DNA from: JAAZVM01 sp041642635
GTDB lineage: Bacteria; Patescibacteriota; Gracilibacteria; BD1-5; UBA6164
Direction of reading: 5' to 3'
NCBI GenBank assembly: GCA_041642635.1
Contig: JBEPWB010000006.1
Coordinates: 1-38,261 of the forward strand
Length of the DNA: 38,261 bases
Below the pieces are notes generated by a model. The model searched no databases and was not told where the DNA came from. It saw only the letters and a program-made list of their open reading frames with translations. Positions 10,071 through 20,735 of this stretch are shown piece after piece. A program made the translations under genes and the position numbers. Each line of letters starts with the position of its first letter. The stretch's first letter is position 1.

Positions 10071-11411
10071 ATGGAATTAAATAAAAATAAAATAATTTTT
10101 ATAATTGTCTGAGCAATTATTTTGTTATCATTAATTTTTTTATTGTTAACAGCTAATTCTTGAGAAGAAAATAATACTGATACGTCACCAGAAAATACTT
10201 TTAAAATCTGGATGATTTGAGATGGATGAGAAAATACTTACAATATTATTGATTGATTTAAAAATTTTAATAATTCATATCAATCTAAAAATATTATAAT
10301 TGAAACTTTTCCTAGTTATGAAGATTATACTTATGCACTAACTTCTGCAATATCTTCTTGAGTTTGACCAGATTTATTTGTATTAAATAATAACGAAGAA
10401 AATTCAATTTTTTCAAATCAAGTAATGTGAATTCCTACAAATGTAATTTCACCAAATGATTTTAGAAAAAGATACAAATGAATTTTTAGTGACGATTTGA
10501 TTTCTTGAACATGAGATAATGAATTTTTGAAATGAATTCCAGTTTGATATGAAACATTATGAATTTTTTATAACAGAGCTCAAGTAAGACATTCTGACTT
10601 GGATAATATTTCTAGTTTGAATAATATAATAGCTAGATTATCAGAAAGAAATCCTTGAATTGTTCCGCTTGGTATCTGAAATTGAACAACTGTTAAAAAT
10701 TCAGCAGATATTTTAACTCAATTTTTTATGTTAGAATGAGATGTAGAGTCAGTTTGAGATGTAACAGGAAATATTTTGAAACAGTGACTAACTTCATATT
10801 TGCTTTATTGAGATGAATCTGGAGATAATAGTTTTGATTCCAGATTTAATGAATTAACTAATATGTGAGAAAACTCTTTGTATCTATTTTCGAGATGAGA
10901 AATAAATATGGTTGTTTGATATCCTAGTATGATTAATGATATTTGAGAATATTGATATTCGACTTCATTCTTACAAGCTAGAGTTTTTCCTCAATATTTT
11001 TCTTGAGAAGGGAATTATTTAGCTAATTATGATTATTTTGTAATTAATAAAGATACAAATAATTTGCCTTTAGCACAAGATTTTTTAACTTATTTATCAT
11101 CAGATATTTGAGCAACTACATTTTTAAATAACTTTTCTTATTTTTTACCTGGATTACTTTCTCTGGATCAAGAATTTTTACCAAAAAAAATTCATAGTGA
11201 TTTTAATGTAGTATTAGAAGACTTTGCGGTAGATGAATATAATTTATCTAGTTTTGATAAATGAATAAAAATAATTTATGACAGAGAATTACCAAAAATA
11301 TTAGATAATTCTCCTTATGCTGAATCAAATTTTGATGAATTCAGAACTTCTATAATTTGTAGAACGAATAAAGTTGTAAGTTTTGAAAATTTATCAAGAA
11401 GTTGTGAATAA
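10071..11411 (+). CDS. Membrane-anchored extracellular solute-binding-like protein
   Basis: A protein of 446 residues with one N-terminal hydrophobic segment (about residues 7-28), then an acidic linker and an extracellular domain resembling family 1 ABC solute-binding proteins. Supporting motifs are FKIWMIGDGE, SSGVGPDLFVLNN, GIPVGYETLGIFYNRA, FSRGEINMVVGYPSM and LAQDFLTYL, in the expected order. It has no lipobox Cys at the end of the first segment, so the N-terminus probably stays as a membrane anchor. Two Cys near the C-terminus could form a disulfide. No ABC permease or ATPase is next to it. The ligand is unknown. Confidence 0.75.
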
Positions 11412-11424
11412 TTAAATAAAATAG

Positions 11425-11450
11425 AAAACCAAAACATTTGTTTTGGTTTT
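11425..11450 (+). terminator. Intrinsic terminator after the solute-binding-like gene
   Basis: Perfect 12-base arms (11425-11436 and 11439-11450) with a 2-base loop and T-rich sequence after. It lies between the operon and the hemW-like gene at 11467. Confidence 0.75.
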
Positions 11451-11466
11451 AATTTTAATAAAAAAT

Positions 11467-12582
11467 ATGAAAAAAAATAATTGTTATATCCATATTCCGT
11501 TTTGTAGTAGTAAATGTAAATATTGTAGATTTGCATCTTTTTGAATAACTCAAGATTTACAAATTCAAAATTATGTAACTTTTCTGTGTAAAGAAATAAA
11601 AGAAAATAATTTCTTAGAAAAGCAAGAATTACAAACTATTTATTTTTGATGAGGAACTCCTTGAGTTTTAAAAATTTCTCAGTTTGAAAATATTTTTAAA
11701 ATTTTAAGAGAAAAATTTATTTTTTCACAAAATATTGAAATCTCAATAGAAACAACTCCAGAAAATGTAACAAAAGAAAATATTATTTGATGGAAAAATT
11801 TGTGAATAAATAGAATAAGTATGTGAGTTCAGACACTGAACGAAAAATCTCTTGAAGAAATTTGAAGAGCTGATAAATGAAGCATAATTGAAGCTTTGGA
11901 AAATGTCTTGAAGATTTGATTCGATAATTTTTCCATAGATTTTATTATTGGTTTGCCATTTGTTGAAAAGTGAGAAATAAATAAAAATATAGATTTTTTA
12001 TTACAAAAATATGATTTTATAAAACATATTTCAGTTTATATGTTAGAAGAATATTTTGATATCCCAGAAGAAAAAGAATCTAGTTTTGATAATATCACGT
12101 ATCCTGATAGCTGGTCAAAAACTTGATTATGAGAGAAATATTTTTTGGAAGAATATTTGAGTGTAAAAAATAATTTGAATGAAAAATGATTTAATTTTTA
12201 TGAATTATCAAACAGTTCAAAACCTGGTTATGAATGCAAACATAATATTTGATATTGGAATCATACACCAACTTTTGCTTTTTGATTAGGTGCGCACGGA
12301 TTTTTGGATAATACTAGATTTTCTAATAGTGAAAGTTTTTTGGAATATTATGCCAAAAAAAATATCAAAAAAGACAAAGTTACTTCTGAAGATAAATTTA
12401 TTGAAAAAATGATGTTTTTACTTAGGACAAATTGAATAGATAAAAAATACACAAAAAAACTAGACACAAAAAAAATAAATTATTTTATAGAAAATAATTA
12501 TTTAGTAATGCAAGACAATAAAATCATTTTATGAGAAAAGTGAATTGTTTTTATGGATTATATTTTGTGAGAAATTTTGTAA
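11467..12582 (+). CDS. hemW: HemW-like radical SAM protein
   Basis: Radical SAM enzyme of the HemN/HemW group, 371 residues. The [4Fe-4S] motif is C13-x3-C17-x2-C20 inside HIPFCSSKCKYC. FGGGTP (two of its three Gly are TGA) binds SAM, and NRISMGVQTLNEKSL, IDFIIGLPF and YELSNSSKPG are the usual HemW blocks. HemW is held to be a heme chaperone rather than a coproporphyrinogen oxidase. No heme genes are nearby, so the role in this cell is open. It lies between two terminators and so seems to be a single transcript. The family usually has YCDF after the cluster; here it is YCRF. Confidence 0.88.
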
Positions 12583-12583
12583 A

Positions 12584-12617
12584 AAAAAATAAAACCTCTT
12601 AAAAGGTTTTATTTTTT
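12584..12617. terminator. Bidirectional terminator between hemW-like gene and hpf
   Basis: Perfect 14-base arms (12584-12597 and 12604-12617) with a 6-base loop. A- and T-runs on both flanks serve both strands. It starts two bases after one stop codon and ends one base before the other. Confidence 0.85.
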
Positions 12618-12920
12618 TTATTTACTTGATAATTCTTCTTTGAAATGATCAAATAAGTGATTAATTAAATCATCTAAGTTTTTGTAATCTTCTCTAGAAT
12701 ATCTAAAACTATCAGTGTCTAATTTTGCAGAAACTACTCAATCAAACATATCTTTTTTATTTTTTTCAATTTTTACTTCAATTACTCATTCTGCATCCTC
12801 TTTATCACTATATTTTTTTAAGTAATTGTCTAATTTATTTTCTAAATTATGTTTTACTAATCTTTCTGTTGGTTCTTTAGATTCTTCAGCGTTAACATGT
12901 ATTTTTACTTGTATTTCCAT
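12618..12920 (-). CDS. hpf: Ribosome hibernation-promoting factor (HPF/RaiA family, short form)
   Basis: A 100-residue protein with the short HPF/YfiA fold: an N-terminal strand (MEIQVKIHVNAEE), a helix of Lys/Glu (LVKHNLENKLDNYLKKY), strands EGVIEVKIEKNKKDMFDGVVSAKLD (not contiguous in every homologue) and a C-terminal helix (DDLINHLFDHFKEELSSK). It binds stalled 30S subunits and aids dimer formation or inactivation at low activity. It lacks the C-terminal dimerisation domain of the long form. The start at 12920 gives the usual N-terminus. A 9-bp inverted repeat flanks its -10 box. Confidence 0.8.
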
Positions 12921-12960
12921 ATTTTCACTTATTATTATCATATAAAAGTACAAAAAGGTT

Positions 12961-12997
12961 TTAAGTAAATTATAAAGGCTTTTTTTACTTAACTACT
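12961..12997 (-). promoter_or_regulatory. hpf promoter with inverted repeat
   Basis: On the - strand a TATAAT box lies at 12974-12969. TTAAGTAAA (12961-12969) and TTTACTTAA (12984-12992) are perfect inverted copies that bracket it, so a repressor site overlapping the promoter is plausible. The -35 region (12991-12997) is poor. Confidence 0.4.
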
Positions 12998-13092
12998 TTT
13001 TTTACGACTTTTATTTTAACATATTACAAATTTAAATCAAATAAAATTTGAAAAATTAATTGAAAAATATGAATTTTTAGTTATAAATATAC

Positions 13093-13098
13093 TATAAT
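13093..13098 (+). promoter_or_regulatory. Probable gatB -10 box
   Basis: TATAAT at 13093-13098, 23 bases before the gatB ATG. No convincing -35 box is visible at 16-18 bases upstream. Confidence 0.35.
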
Positions 13099-13120
13099 TA
13101 TTAATTTAGGTTATAAAAAA

Positions 13121-14554
13121 ATGAAATATAAAGCAACAATTTGATTAGAAATACATGTAAGAATAAAATCAAAAACAAAAATGTTTTGTTCTTGTAAAAA
13201 TGCTGTAGAATTAGCGCCAGAACCAAACCAAAATGTTTGTAGTGTTTGTATGTGATTTCCTGGAATGCTTCCAGCTCTTAATGAAGAAGTAGTAAGATTG
13301 TGACTTATTTGATGAATGGCTATGAACTGTGAAGTTAATAAATATTCTAGATTCGATAGAAAAACATATTTTTATCCTGATAATCCAACAGCTTACCAAA
13401 TCACACAAATGTATGATCCAATAGTTTGAAGATGAACAGTAAAAACTATCGTTGAATGAGAAGTTAGAGAATTTTGAATTCATCATATGCACTTAGAAAA
13501 CGATGCTTGAAAACTAATTCACGCTTGAGGAAAAACTCTTTGTGATTTTAACAGAGCTTGAAGCCCATTAATGGAAATCGTTACTGAACCAGTTTTTCAC
13601 ACAAAAGAAGAAGTTATGGAATTTTTAAAAGAAATTCAAAAAATAATGAGAGCTTGTAATGTTAGTGATGCTGATATGGAAAAATGACAAATGAGATGTG
13701 ATGTAAATATTTCAGTTGCGCCAGAATGAAGTAGCGAATTATGAGCTAGAACAGAAACAAAAAATGTAAACTCTTTTTCTGCTATTGGTAGAGTTATAGA
13801 TCACGAAACAAAAAGACAAATAAAAATTTTAGAATGAGGTTGAGTAATTGATCAAGAAACTAGATGATGGGATGATGATAAATGAGTTTGAACTTCTCAA
13901 AGAAGTAAAGAAGACGCAATGGATTATAGATATTTCCCAGAACCAGATTTGTTAGCTTTGAATTTAGAAGACGATTTTATAGATGAAGCAAAATCTACTA
14001 TACCAGAATTACCAATAGATAAAAGACTTAGATATTTGAATGATTTCAAACTATCAGATGATGATGCTAGATTATTAACTACTTCTAGAGATTTATCAGA
14101 ATATTTTGATGAATTAGTAAAATTAACTAATGATGCAAAAAAATCTTGTTCTTATATAACAACTATTTTGCTTGCAATGATTAATGAATCAGAAGAAATT
14201 TCTTCAATAAATGAATTAAAATTTTATATTGAAGAACTTGCAAAAGTTATAGAATTAGTAAATAATGATGAATTATCAAGTACTAACTCAAAACAAGTTA
14301 TAGAAGAATTATTCCAAAACTGATGAAAATCAGAAATAATTGCAAAAGAAAATAATCTTTTACAAAAAAATGATACTGAAGCTTTAGAAAAAATAGTTGA
14401 CGAAGTTTTAGCTAATTTTACTTCTCAGGTTGAAGATTATAAATCATGAAATGAAAATATTTTTTGATTTTTTGTATGACAATGTATGAAGGCTTCAAAA
14501 TGACAATGAAATCCAAAAATATTTAATGAATTATTAAAAGAAAAACTAAAATAG
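13121..14554 (+). CDS. gatB: Aspartyl/glutamyl-tRNA amidotransferase subunit B
   Basis: Catalytic kinase-transamidase subunit that turns Asp-tRNA(Asn) or Glu-tRNA(Gln) into the amide form together with GatA and GatC. It has 477 residues, the usual length. IGLEIHVRIKSKTKMFCSC starts the protein; FDRKTYFYPD, HLENDAGK, DFNRAGSPLMEIVTEP, MRCDVNISV and ETKNVNSFSAI follow in order. The C-terminal helical and YqeY-like tail domain (residues about 300-477) ends in NPKIFNELLKEKLK. Zinc-type Cys are present near the N-terminus (MFCSC, VCSVCMGFPG). GatA and GatC are not in this window. It ends with TAG. Confidence 0.97.
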
Positions 14555-14559
14555 TTTTT

Positions 14560-14591
14560 AGAATCTAATTATTATTAGGTTCTTTTTTTTT
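14560..14591 (+). terminator. Intrinsic terminator of gatB
   Basis: Ten-base arms (14560-14569 and 14574-14583, one G-U pair), a 4-base loop and a run of nine T. Confidence 0.85.
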
Positions 14592-14688
14592 GCTTAAAAA
14601 ATTATTATATGGTAATATTCTATTAGTTTTATAAAAGATTATTTATATTTAGACGAAACTATAATTTTAAGTTTAAGATTTACAAACC

Positions 14689-16953
14689 ATGATTATTAAT
14701 AATTTATTAAATTTTTTCAAACAAAACAAAAAAATACTTTTTTTTGTTTCTTTAATATTCACATTTCTATTTTTATCATGAGATATGGCTCTAGCTGCAG
14801 ATGGAAATTGATTTGATGTAAATAATGCAAAAGAAACAGTTTCAACAATTGTTCAATGGATTGCTTCTTTTGTGACAGTTTTTTTGTCACTTCTTACTTA
14901 TTTATCAGTTATGTTTTTGTCACCAGAATGGATTAACGGTAACCTTTTTGGTTTAAATGTTTATTTTAAACAAATATGGATTTTGGTTTCCAATCTTGTA
15001 TATTTTATATTTGCTTTTATTCTTATATGGATTGCATTTATGAATATTATATGAAAATGACAAGATAAATATCAACTAAAGCAAGCGCTTCCAAAATTTA
15101 TTGTTTGAATTTTAATAGTTCCAATATCATGGTTTTTGGTTAATTTTATACTTTCAATTTCTGCGATTTTGACTATTTCTGCAGTTAATTTGCCTTTTGA
15201 TACTTTTAGTTGATTCAATCAAAAAATATGAGAAGTTACTCTCCCAACAAATTGTACATTAGATTTTAGGTCAACTTGATGAGAAAATGAAGAAACAGAA
15301 GAAGAATGAGAAGAAAATATAAATAAATTTTATAATTGTGAAGAATGAGAAGAAAATAGAAAAAAAATAGTTGATATTATGAATTCTCAAGATTCATCAG
15401 ATTCAATTTTTTGAGTTTTATGATTATATACTTACTGAATACTTTGAATTGAAAATATTGATAATTTAAATTTTACTGATTTATCTGCAATAAGAACACT
15501 TTGAGACCTGATAGTAAAAATAGTATTTGATATATTATTTGTTGTAGTTTATGCAATATTAATGATTGCTTTGGCTTTCGTGTTAATGACTAGATGAATT
15601 TATATATGGATATATATAATGATATCACCACTTTTTTGACTTATGTACTTTTTTGATAAAACAAGTGGATGATGAGAATTCTTTGATAAATTTAATATAA
15701 AACAATTTATATCATTATCAATGGTTCCTGTTTATACAATGTTGGCACTAAGTTTTTGAATGTTGTTTATGTTTGTAATATGAAGTCAAATGTGAGCATC
15801 TACTTCTTGAACAGAAAATAATTCATCTGTTAGACTAACTCAATCTACTGAAGATTGATCAGACGTTTTAAATATTTGAGAATTTAAGCTAGAGATACTT
15901 TGATCACCTGCAAATCCAGAAAATATAACATGACTATTATGAAAAATTTCTGATAATGCTCTATGAGTTGTATGAACTCTTATAATGAAAATATTTTGAA
16001 TAGTTGTTTTATGGGGAGCAGTTATGGCGGCTCTTAGAACAAATGAAGTTACAAAATGAATCGTTGAACCTCTTTATTCATTATGAAATCAAGTATGACA
16101 ACTTGCAGCAAAGTCTCCTCAATATGCACCAGTGTTTGGATGACAAAGCATGCAAAGTATGAAAACAGTTTGATGAGCTGTTGAATGACATGTTAATCAA
16201 TCAGCAAGAGATAGAGCAACTTCATTTACGAACAAGCATATGCCATTTTTAGATGCAAGTTCAACTTGACAAAAAGCTAATCTTGAAACTCTTTCATCTA
16301 ATTTAAAAAGTGGTTCTTATGAAACAGCTAATAGTCCACAAGCATTATCACCAGCTTGGAGAGAATATTTAAAAAATATTTGAGATACAGAGTGAGCTAA
16401 AAGATTAGATACAGAGGATATACTTAAACAATTTTCAGAAAAATTGAATATTGATTTAGATTGAATTAATTTTAATAGTAGAACATGATATGCGGAAGCT
16501 ATTAAGAAAATTGAAACTAGTTTTGATAGTCAATGATATTGAGTTCTTGAGTGAAATGTTTCGAGAAATGCGCAATTAGGACAAGATGATATAGATAATT
16601 TGATTAGACAAATGAACAATCCACAATCTGCTCAACAAAATAATAATAACAACCAGCAACAAAATAATTGAAATAATGCAAATCAAGTTATTATAAATCT
16701 TAATAATAATGAAAACTTAGATTTATCATGAAAATTATCTACTGATGATACTTGAAATGTTACTTGATTAAATTCTAATGCAAATATTGATGACATTGTT
16801 TCTTGAATTAATTTATCAGAAATTACTAAAACTGATTTTATTTCACAAATTGAAAATCAATTGAAGGCAAGAAATGATATTGATGATATTACAGCACAAA
16901 ATATTGCTAATGCAATTGCTAATAATATTAATGAAGATGATTTCAAATCTTAA
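14689..16953 (+). CDS. VirB6/TrbL-like multi-pass membrane protein
   Basis: A protein of 754 residues with a signal peptide (LFFVSLIFTFLFLSGDMALA, cleavage likely after ALA), then hydrophobic segments at about residues 45-75, 95-125, 137-165, 275-300, 303-323, 342-367 and 428-450. An acidic loop lies between segments 3 and 4. The RGIYIWIYIMISPLFGLMYF stretch before the last third resembles VirB6/TrbL type IV secretion subunits. The C-terminal 280 residues are hydrophilic and rich in Asn and Gln, including a short N/Q tract at about residue 650. No other type IV secretion gene is next to it. A role in secretion or DNA/pilus export is inferred from topology only. Confidence 0.5.
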
Positions 16954-16989
16954 TAACAAAAAAAATCCCTACGGGATTTTTTTTGTTAT
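16953..16989. terminator. Bidirectional terminator overlapping the 3' ends of two genes
   Basis: Perfect 17-base arms (16953-16969 and 16973-16989) and a 3-base loop, with eight A and eight T on the two arms. It begins at the VirB6-like gene's stop and contains the TAG stop of the ATPase gene on the other strand (16971-16969). Confidence 0.9.
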
Positions 16990-18132
16990 CTCTTCTAGTT
17001 CGATAATTTCTACTTTTTCATAAACAGTTTTTTCAAAAGCGTATTTTTTTAAATCATCAACTATCAAGTATTTTTTATAATTATCATTTATTTTTGATAA
17101 TTTGTTTACTTCTTTTTTTATCTCATTTTTATCTGTAGATTCTGATATATGAATATAAATTCTTTTGTTATATTTTTTTACTAAAAATGTAAATTCAAAA
17201 ATTCAGTTTTTTCATCAATAAATTTCAAAATTGTAATAGTTAAGTATAGCAAAAATAAGATTTTCTTTTAATGTTTTATATTCTAGCGTAAAATTCATTA
17301 ATGAGTTTCTGATTCAATTATCTATAAAATAATATTTTGATTTTCAGTTGATTATATCTCATTTTTTGATATCAAACATATCAACTTTTTTTATTATTTT
17401 TTCTTGTATACTAAAATCTATATAATCACTTAGGGTTTTTGGAGCTATTTTTTGGTAGTCGTTTATTTCTCTAAATATTTCTCTTATAGATAAAAATTTA
17501 TTAACTTTTGCTAAATATGTAATAGTTAAGTAGTACATATTTATATTTTTTACTCACTTAAGATTTATTATAGATTCGTTAATTATTTCTTTTGTTATAA
17601 GTTTTGTTATTTTTTTATCAAAATTGTAATAGTTAACTATATCAAATAATCAATATTTTGTATTTTTTTCAAAATTCTCAATATTTTTGATACTTGGTTT
17701 GATTTCTATGTTTTCGATGTTTGGAATTCTTATATCATTTCAGATTATAATTATTTTTTTATCTTTTTTGTAATATTCTGCTAAAAATATTTTTATATTT
17801 TTTATTTCACTTATATTTTTTAGTATTATATATTTTTTTTCTTCTACATTGATATAGTTAGATAGTTCAATATTTGATTTTATTATATCAAAATGATCCA
17901 GTTTCTTATCAAAATATACAAAGTTTTCACCGATATTAGTCTTTTTTAAAATATATGAAATATGTTTTGATTTTCATGTATTTTTTACTCAAGATATTAT
18001 TGTTAACTTGTTATTGTTTATGTTTTTTACTATATTTTTTGCTATATCTTTATCTATTCTTTTTGTAGATTTATTTATTATTGATTCTTGATTTATTTTG
18101 TATAAATCATTAAAAAGTTCTTTTTTGTGCAT
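16969..18132 (-). CDS. AAA_14/DUF4143-like ATPase with degenerate Walker B
   Basis: A protein of 387 residues, very rich in Lys, Ile and Asn. A P-loop is visible as G48-VKNT-G53-K54-S55 after LTIIS. The second acidic strand expected of AAA_14 ATPases (LDEI or similar) reads YIILKNIS, with K105 and N106 where D-E is expected. The C-terminal half carries features of DUF4143: a winged-helix-like LSIREIFREIND, SDYIDFSIQEKII, YYFIDNGIRNSLM and a final domain with FEFTFLVKK. Such proteins occur in large numbers in CPR and archaeal genomes, and their role is largely unknown. Start ATG at 18132, stop TAG at 16971. ATP hydrolysis by this copy is doubtful. Confidence 0.7.
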
Positions 18133-18193
18133 ATTAAGTATATCAATATTAAATTTTTGATACTTTTATTGTTAATATTTTTATAAAAAAGTC

Positions 18194-18227
18194 AATAAAT
18201 ATTTTTTAATATTAAAAAATATTTATT
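18194..18227. repeat. 34-bp perfect palindrome between divergent genes
   Basis: A perfect 34-base palindrome of A and T (arms of 17 bases with no spacer), 61 bp upstream of argS and 62 bp upstream of the ATPase gene. It may be a regulatory site, a cruciform or an RNA hairpin. It overlaps no gene. Confidence 0.6.
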
Positions 18228-18243
18228 TTTTGTGTTTTTTATG

Positions 18244-18249
18244 TATAAT
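18244..18249 (+). promoter_or_regulatory. Probable argS -10 box
   Basis: TATAAT at 18244-18249 preceded by TG (TGTATAAT), about 39 bases before the argS ATG. The -35 region is not recognisable. Confidence 0.4.
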
Positions 18250-18287
18250 ATTTTTTGAAATTTATGAATTAAAAAACTTAATTAATT

Positions 18288-20039
18288 ATGGAAGAAAAAC
18301 TTATTTCTTTGTTAAAAGACACTATAAAATCACTTTATAATTTAGATATACAAAACATAAAATTAGAAACTCCACCAAAAAAAGAATTATGAGATTTTGC
18401 TTTTTGAGCTTTTTTGTTAGCTAGAGATTTAAAGAAAAATCCTAATTTGATAGCAATAGAGATTAGTGAAAAAATAAATCAAAATAATTTAATTGATAAA
18501 GCATCTGTTGATTGACCGTATTTGAATATTTTTCTTAATAAATCTAGTTTTAATGATTTGTTTATAAATATTTATTCTTCAGAATTTTTTGATAATATTT
18601 CTAAAACTTGAAAAGATAAAACTATATTTATAGATTATATCTGAGCTAATGTTTGAAAGCCACTACATATTTGACATATGTGTACTCCAAATCAATGACA
18701 AGCAATGATAAATGCTTACAAAAAACTTGGATATAATGTAGTATCTGATAGTCATATTTGAGACTGGTGAATAATTTTTGGTAAATTAATTTTGGCTTAC
18801 AAAACTTGGTGAGATGAACAAAAACTAAAAGAAAACGCAGTTGATTATTTATTAGAATTATATGTAAAAGTAACTTCTGAAACTGAAAAAAATCCAGAAG
18901 AATTAGAACAAAAAATAAGAAATGAGTTCAAATTATTATCAAGTTGAGATTCAGATTCAGTAGAATTATGGAAAAAATTCACTAGTTATTCTATTGATTC
19001 GATGAATGAACAATTAGCTAGATTGAATATTAAACCAGATTATAATATTTGAGAAAGTTTTTATGAATGATTAAATCTGCCAAAACTAGAAAATTATCCA
19101 GATTTAAAAGATGATATGCATTCTATTGTTAATGAATTGATTGAAAAAAATATTGCTACAAAAAACGAAGATAATTCTGTTTGAGTCGATTTTTGAGAAG
19201 ACTCAAAAATCCCTAGTTGTATGTTACAAAAAAGAGATTGAACACATTGATATTTGGCTTCTGATTTGTCAGCAGTTAAGTATAGAATGCAAAATTGGAA
19301 CCCAGAAAAAATAGTTTATTTTGTTGATTCAAGACAACAAATGCACTTAAAACAAGTTTTTGAAATCTCAAAAAAAGCTTGATGGACTAATAATACTGAA
19401 CTTTTTCATGCTTCAAATTGATTTATTAGCTTAAAAGATTGAGCAATGTCTACTCGTTCGGGTAGAATTATAAAGCTTGACACTTTACTTGATGAATCAG
19501 AAAATAGAGCAAAAAAAATAATACTAGAAAAAAGAGATGATATTGTTTGAGAAGAATTAGAAGAATTATCAAAAATTATTTGAATTTGAGCTATAAAATA
19601 TTGATATTTAAAAAAATCTAGAGAAAGTGATGTTATTTTTGATTGGGATGAATTTATGACTTTTGAAGGTAATAGTTGACCTTATATTCAATATGCTTAT
19701 GTTAGATCTATAAGAATTTTGGAAAATTTTTGAAAAGATTTGAGTAATATTAATAATAAAATTATTTTTGAAAATGATGAAGAAACTGATTTAATAAAAA
19801 ATCTTTATATTTATGAAAATATTTTACTAGAAGCGACTAAAACAAATCATCCGCATTTACTTTGTAAATATTCTTATGATATAACAAAATCTTTTAATTC
19901 TTTTTATAATAATATTCATATTTTGAATGAAGAAGATTTTGACAAAAAAATATCAAGATTAAAACTTGTAGAATTATTTTGAATAATTTTAAAAGATACT
20001 TTTTCTATTTTATGAATAGATATGCCTAATAAAATGTAA
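18288..20039 (+). CDS. argS: Arginyl-tRNA synthetase
   Basis: Class I aminoacyl-tRNA synthetase, 583 residues, standard size. The N-terminal Arg-tRNA domain is present (KKELGDFAFGAFLLARDLKK). The HIGH motif is visible in FIDYIGANVGKPLHIGHM, followed by DSHIGDWG; the second signature appears as AMSTRSGRIIKLDTLLDE, which lacks the KMSKS lysine as in many ArgS proteins. The C-terminal anticodon-binding domain includes GPYIQYAYVRSIRI and HPHLLCKYSYDITKSFNSFY. Several of these glycines are TGA codons. The methyltransferase gene follows after four bases, so the two are probably cotranscribed. Confidence 0.97.
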
Positions 20040-20043
20040 TTTT

Positions 20044-20715
20044 ATGAATGTAGATTATAATAATTTTGCTTCAACTTTTTCAAAAAGTAGAAAAAATATG
20101 AAGTGGGAAGAAATAGATTATTTTATAAATAATTATTTAGATAATACTTCTTGAATTGAAATTCTTGATATTTGATGTGGTAATTGAAGATTATTAACAC
20201 ATTTATCTGATAAAATATCAACTGAAAAATTTGTATATACTTGATGTGATTCTTCATCAGCTATGATAGAAGAAGCAAAAAAACTACATAAAAATGATAA
20301 TTTTTATGTAGTTGATATGTTAAATTTGGAAGAATTTGATCTTGAAAAAAAATATGATTATATTTTTTTTGTTGCATCTTTTCATCATTTATATTCATTA
20401 GAAGATAGGGAATTAGTACTTGATGAAGCCAAAAAATTATTAAAAAAAGATTGAATAATTTTTATGACTAATTGGAGTTTGAATAGTGAAATTAATCATC
20501 AAAAATATTTTAACTCTAGAATAGAAAATTCTAAAAATGAGTTTGATTCGTATGATTATAATATAAAAATTTGAGAATTTGATAGATATTATCACTCTTT
20601 TTCATTAAATGAATTAGAATATTTATTTCAAAAAACATGATTTGAAATAATCGAAAATAGAGAATTTGAAAATAAAAAAAATATAATTAGTATAATAAAA
20701 AAAATCTGAGATTAA
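20044..20715 (+). CDS. SAM-dependent methyltransferase, Trm9-like
   Basis: Class I methyltransferase of 223 residues. Motif I is D42-IGCGNG-R49 and motif II is YTGCDSSSAMIEEAKKL. Motif IV FFVASFHHL and the post-motif KKDGIIFMTNWSLNS are visible. FASTFSKSRKNMKWEEIDYF at the N-terminus and DRYYHSFSLNELEYLFQ at the C-terminus resemble the Trm9/ALKBH8 group that methylates wobble uridine side chains. The link to tRNA is therefore a guess from the pattern; lying directly after argS fits. It ends TAA at 20713, inside its terminator hairpin. Confidence 0.75.
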
Positions 20716-20729
20716 TCTCAGATTTTTTT
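20698..20729. terminator. Bidirectional terminator after the methyltransferase
   Basis: Perfect 15-base arms (20698-20712 and 20715-20729) with a 2-base loop. The last codons and the stop of the methyltransferase lie inside it. It also faces the 3' end of the prepilin gene at 20736. Confidence 0.85.
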
Positions 20730-20735
20730 TATTAA

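Noticed and set aside
10071..11411. In-frame TGA as selenocysteine or Trp
   Set aside because: TGA is too frequent, no SECIS-like structure is linked to each, and the sites align with glycine in known families elsewhere in the window.
11467..12582. Oxygen-independent coproporphyrinogen III oxidase (HemN)
   Set aside because: Length and motif order fit HemW better, and no heme-pathway genes are present.
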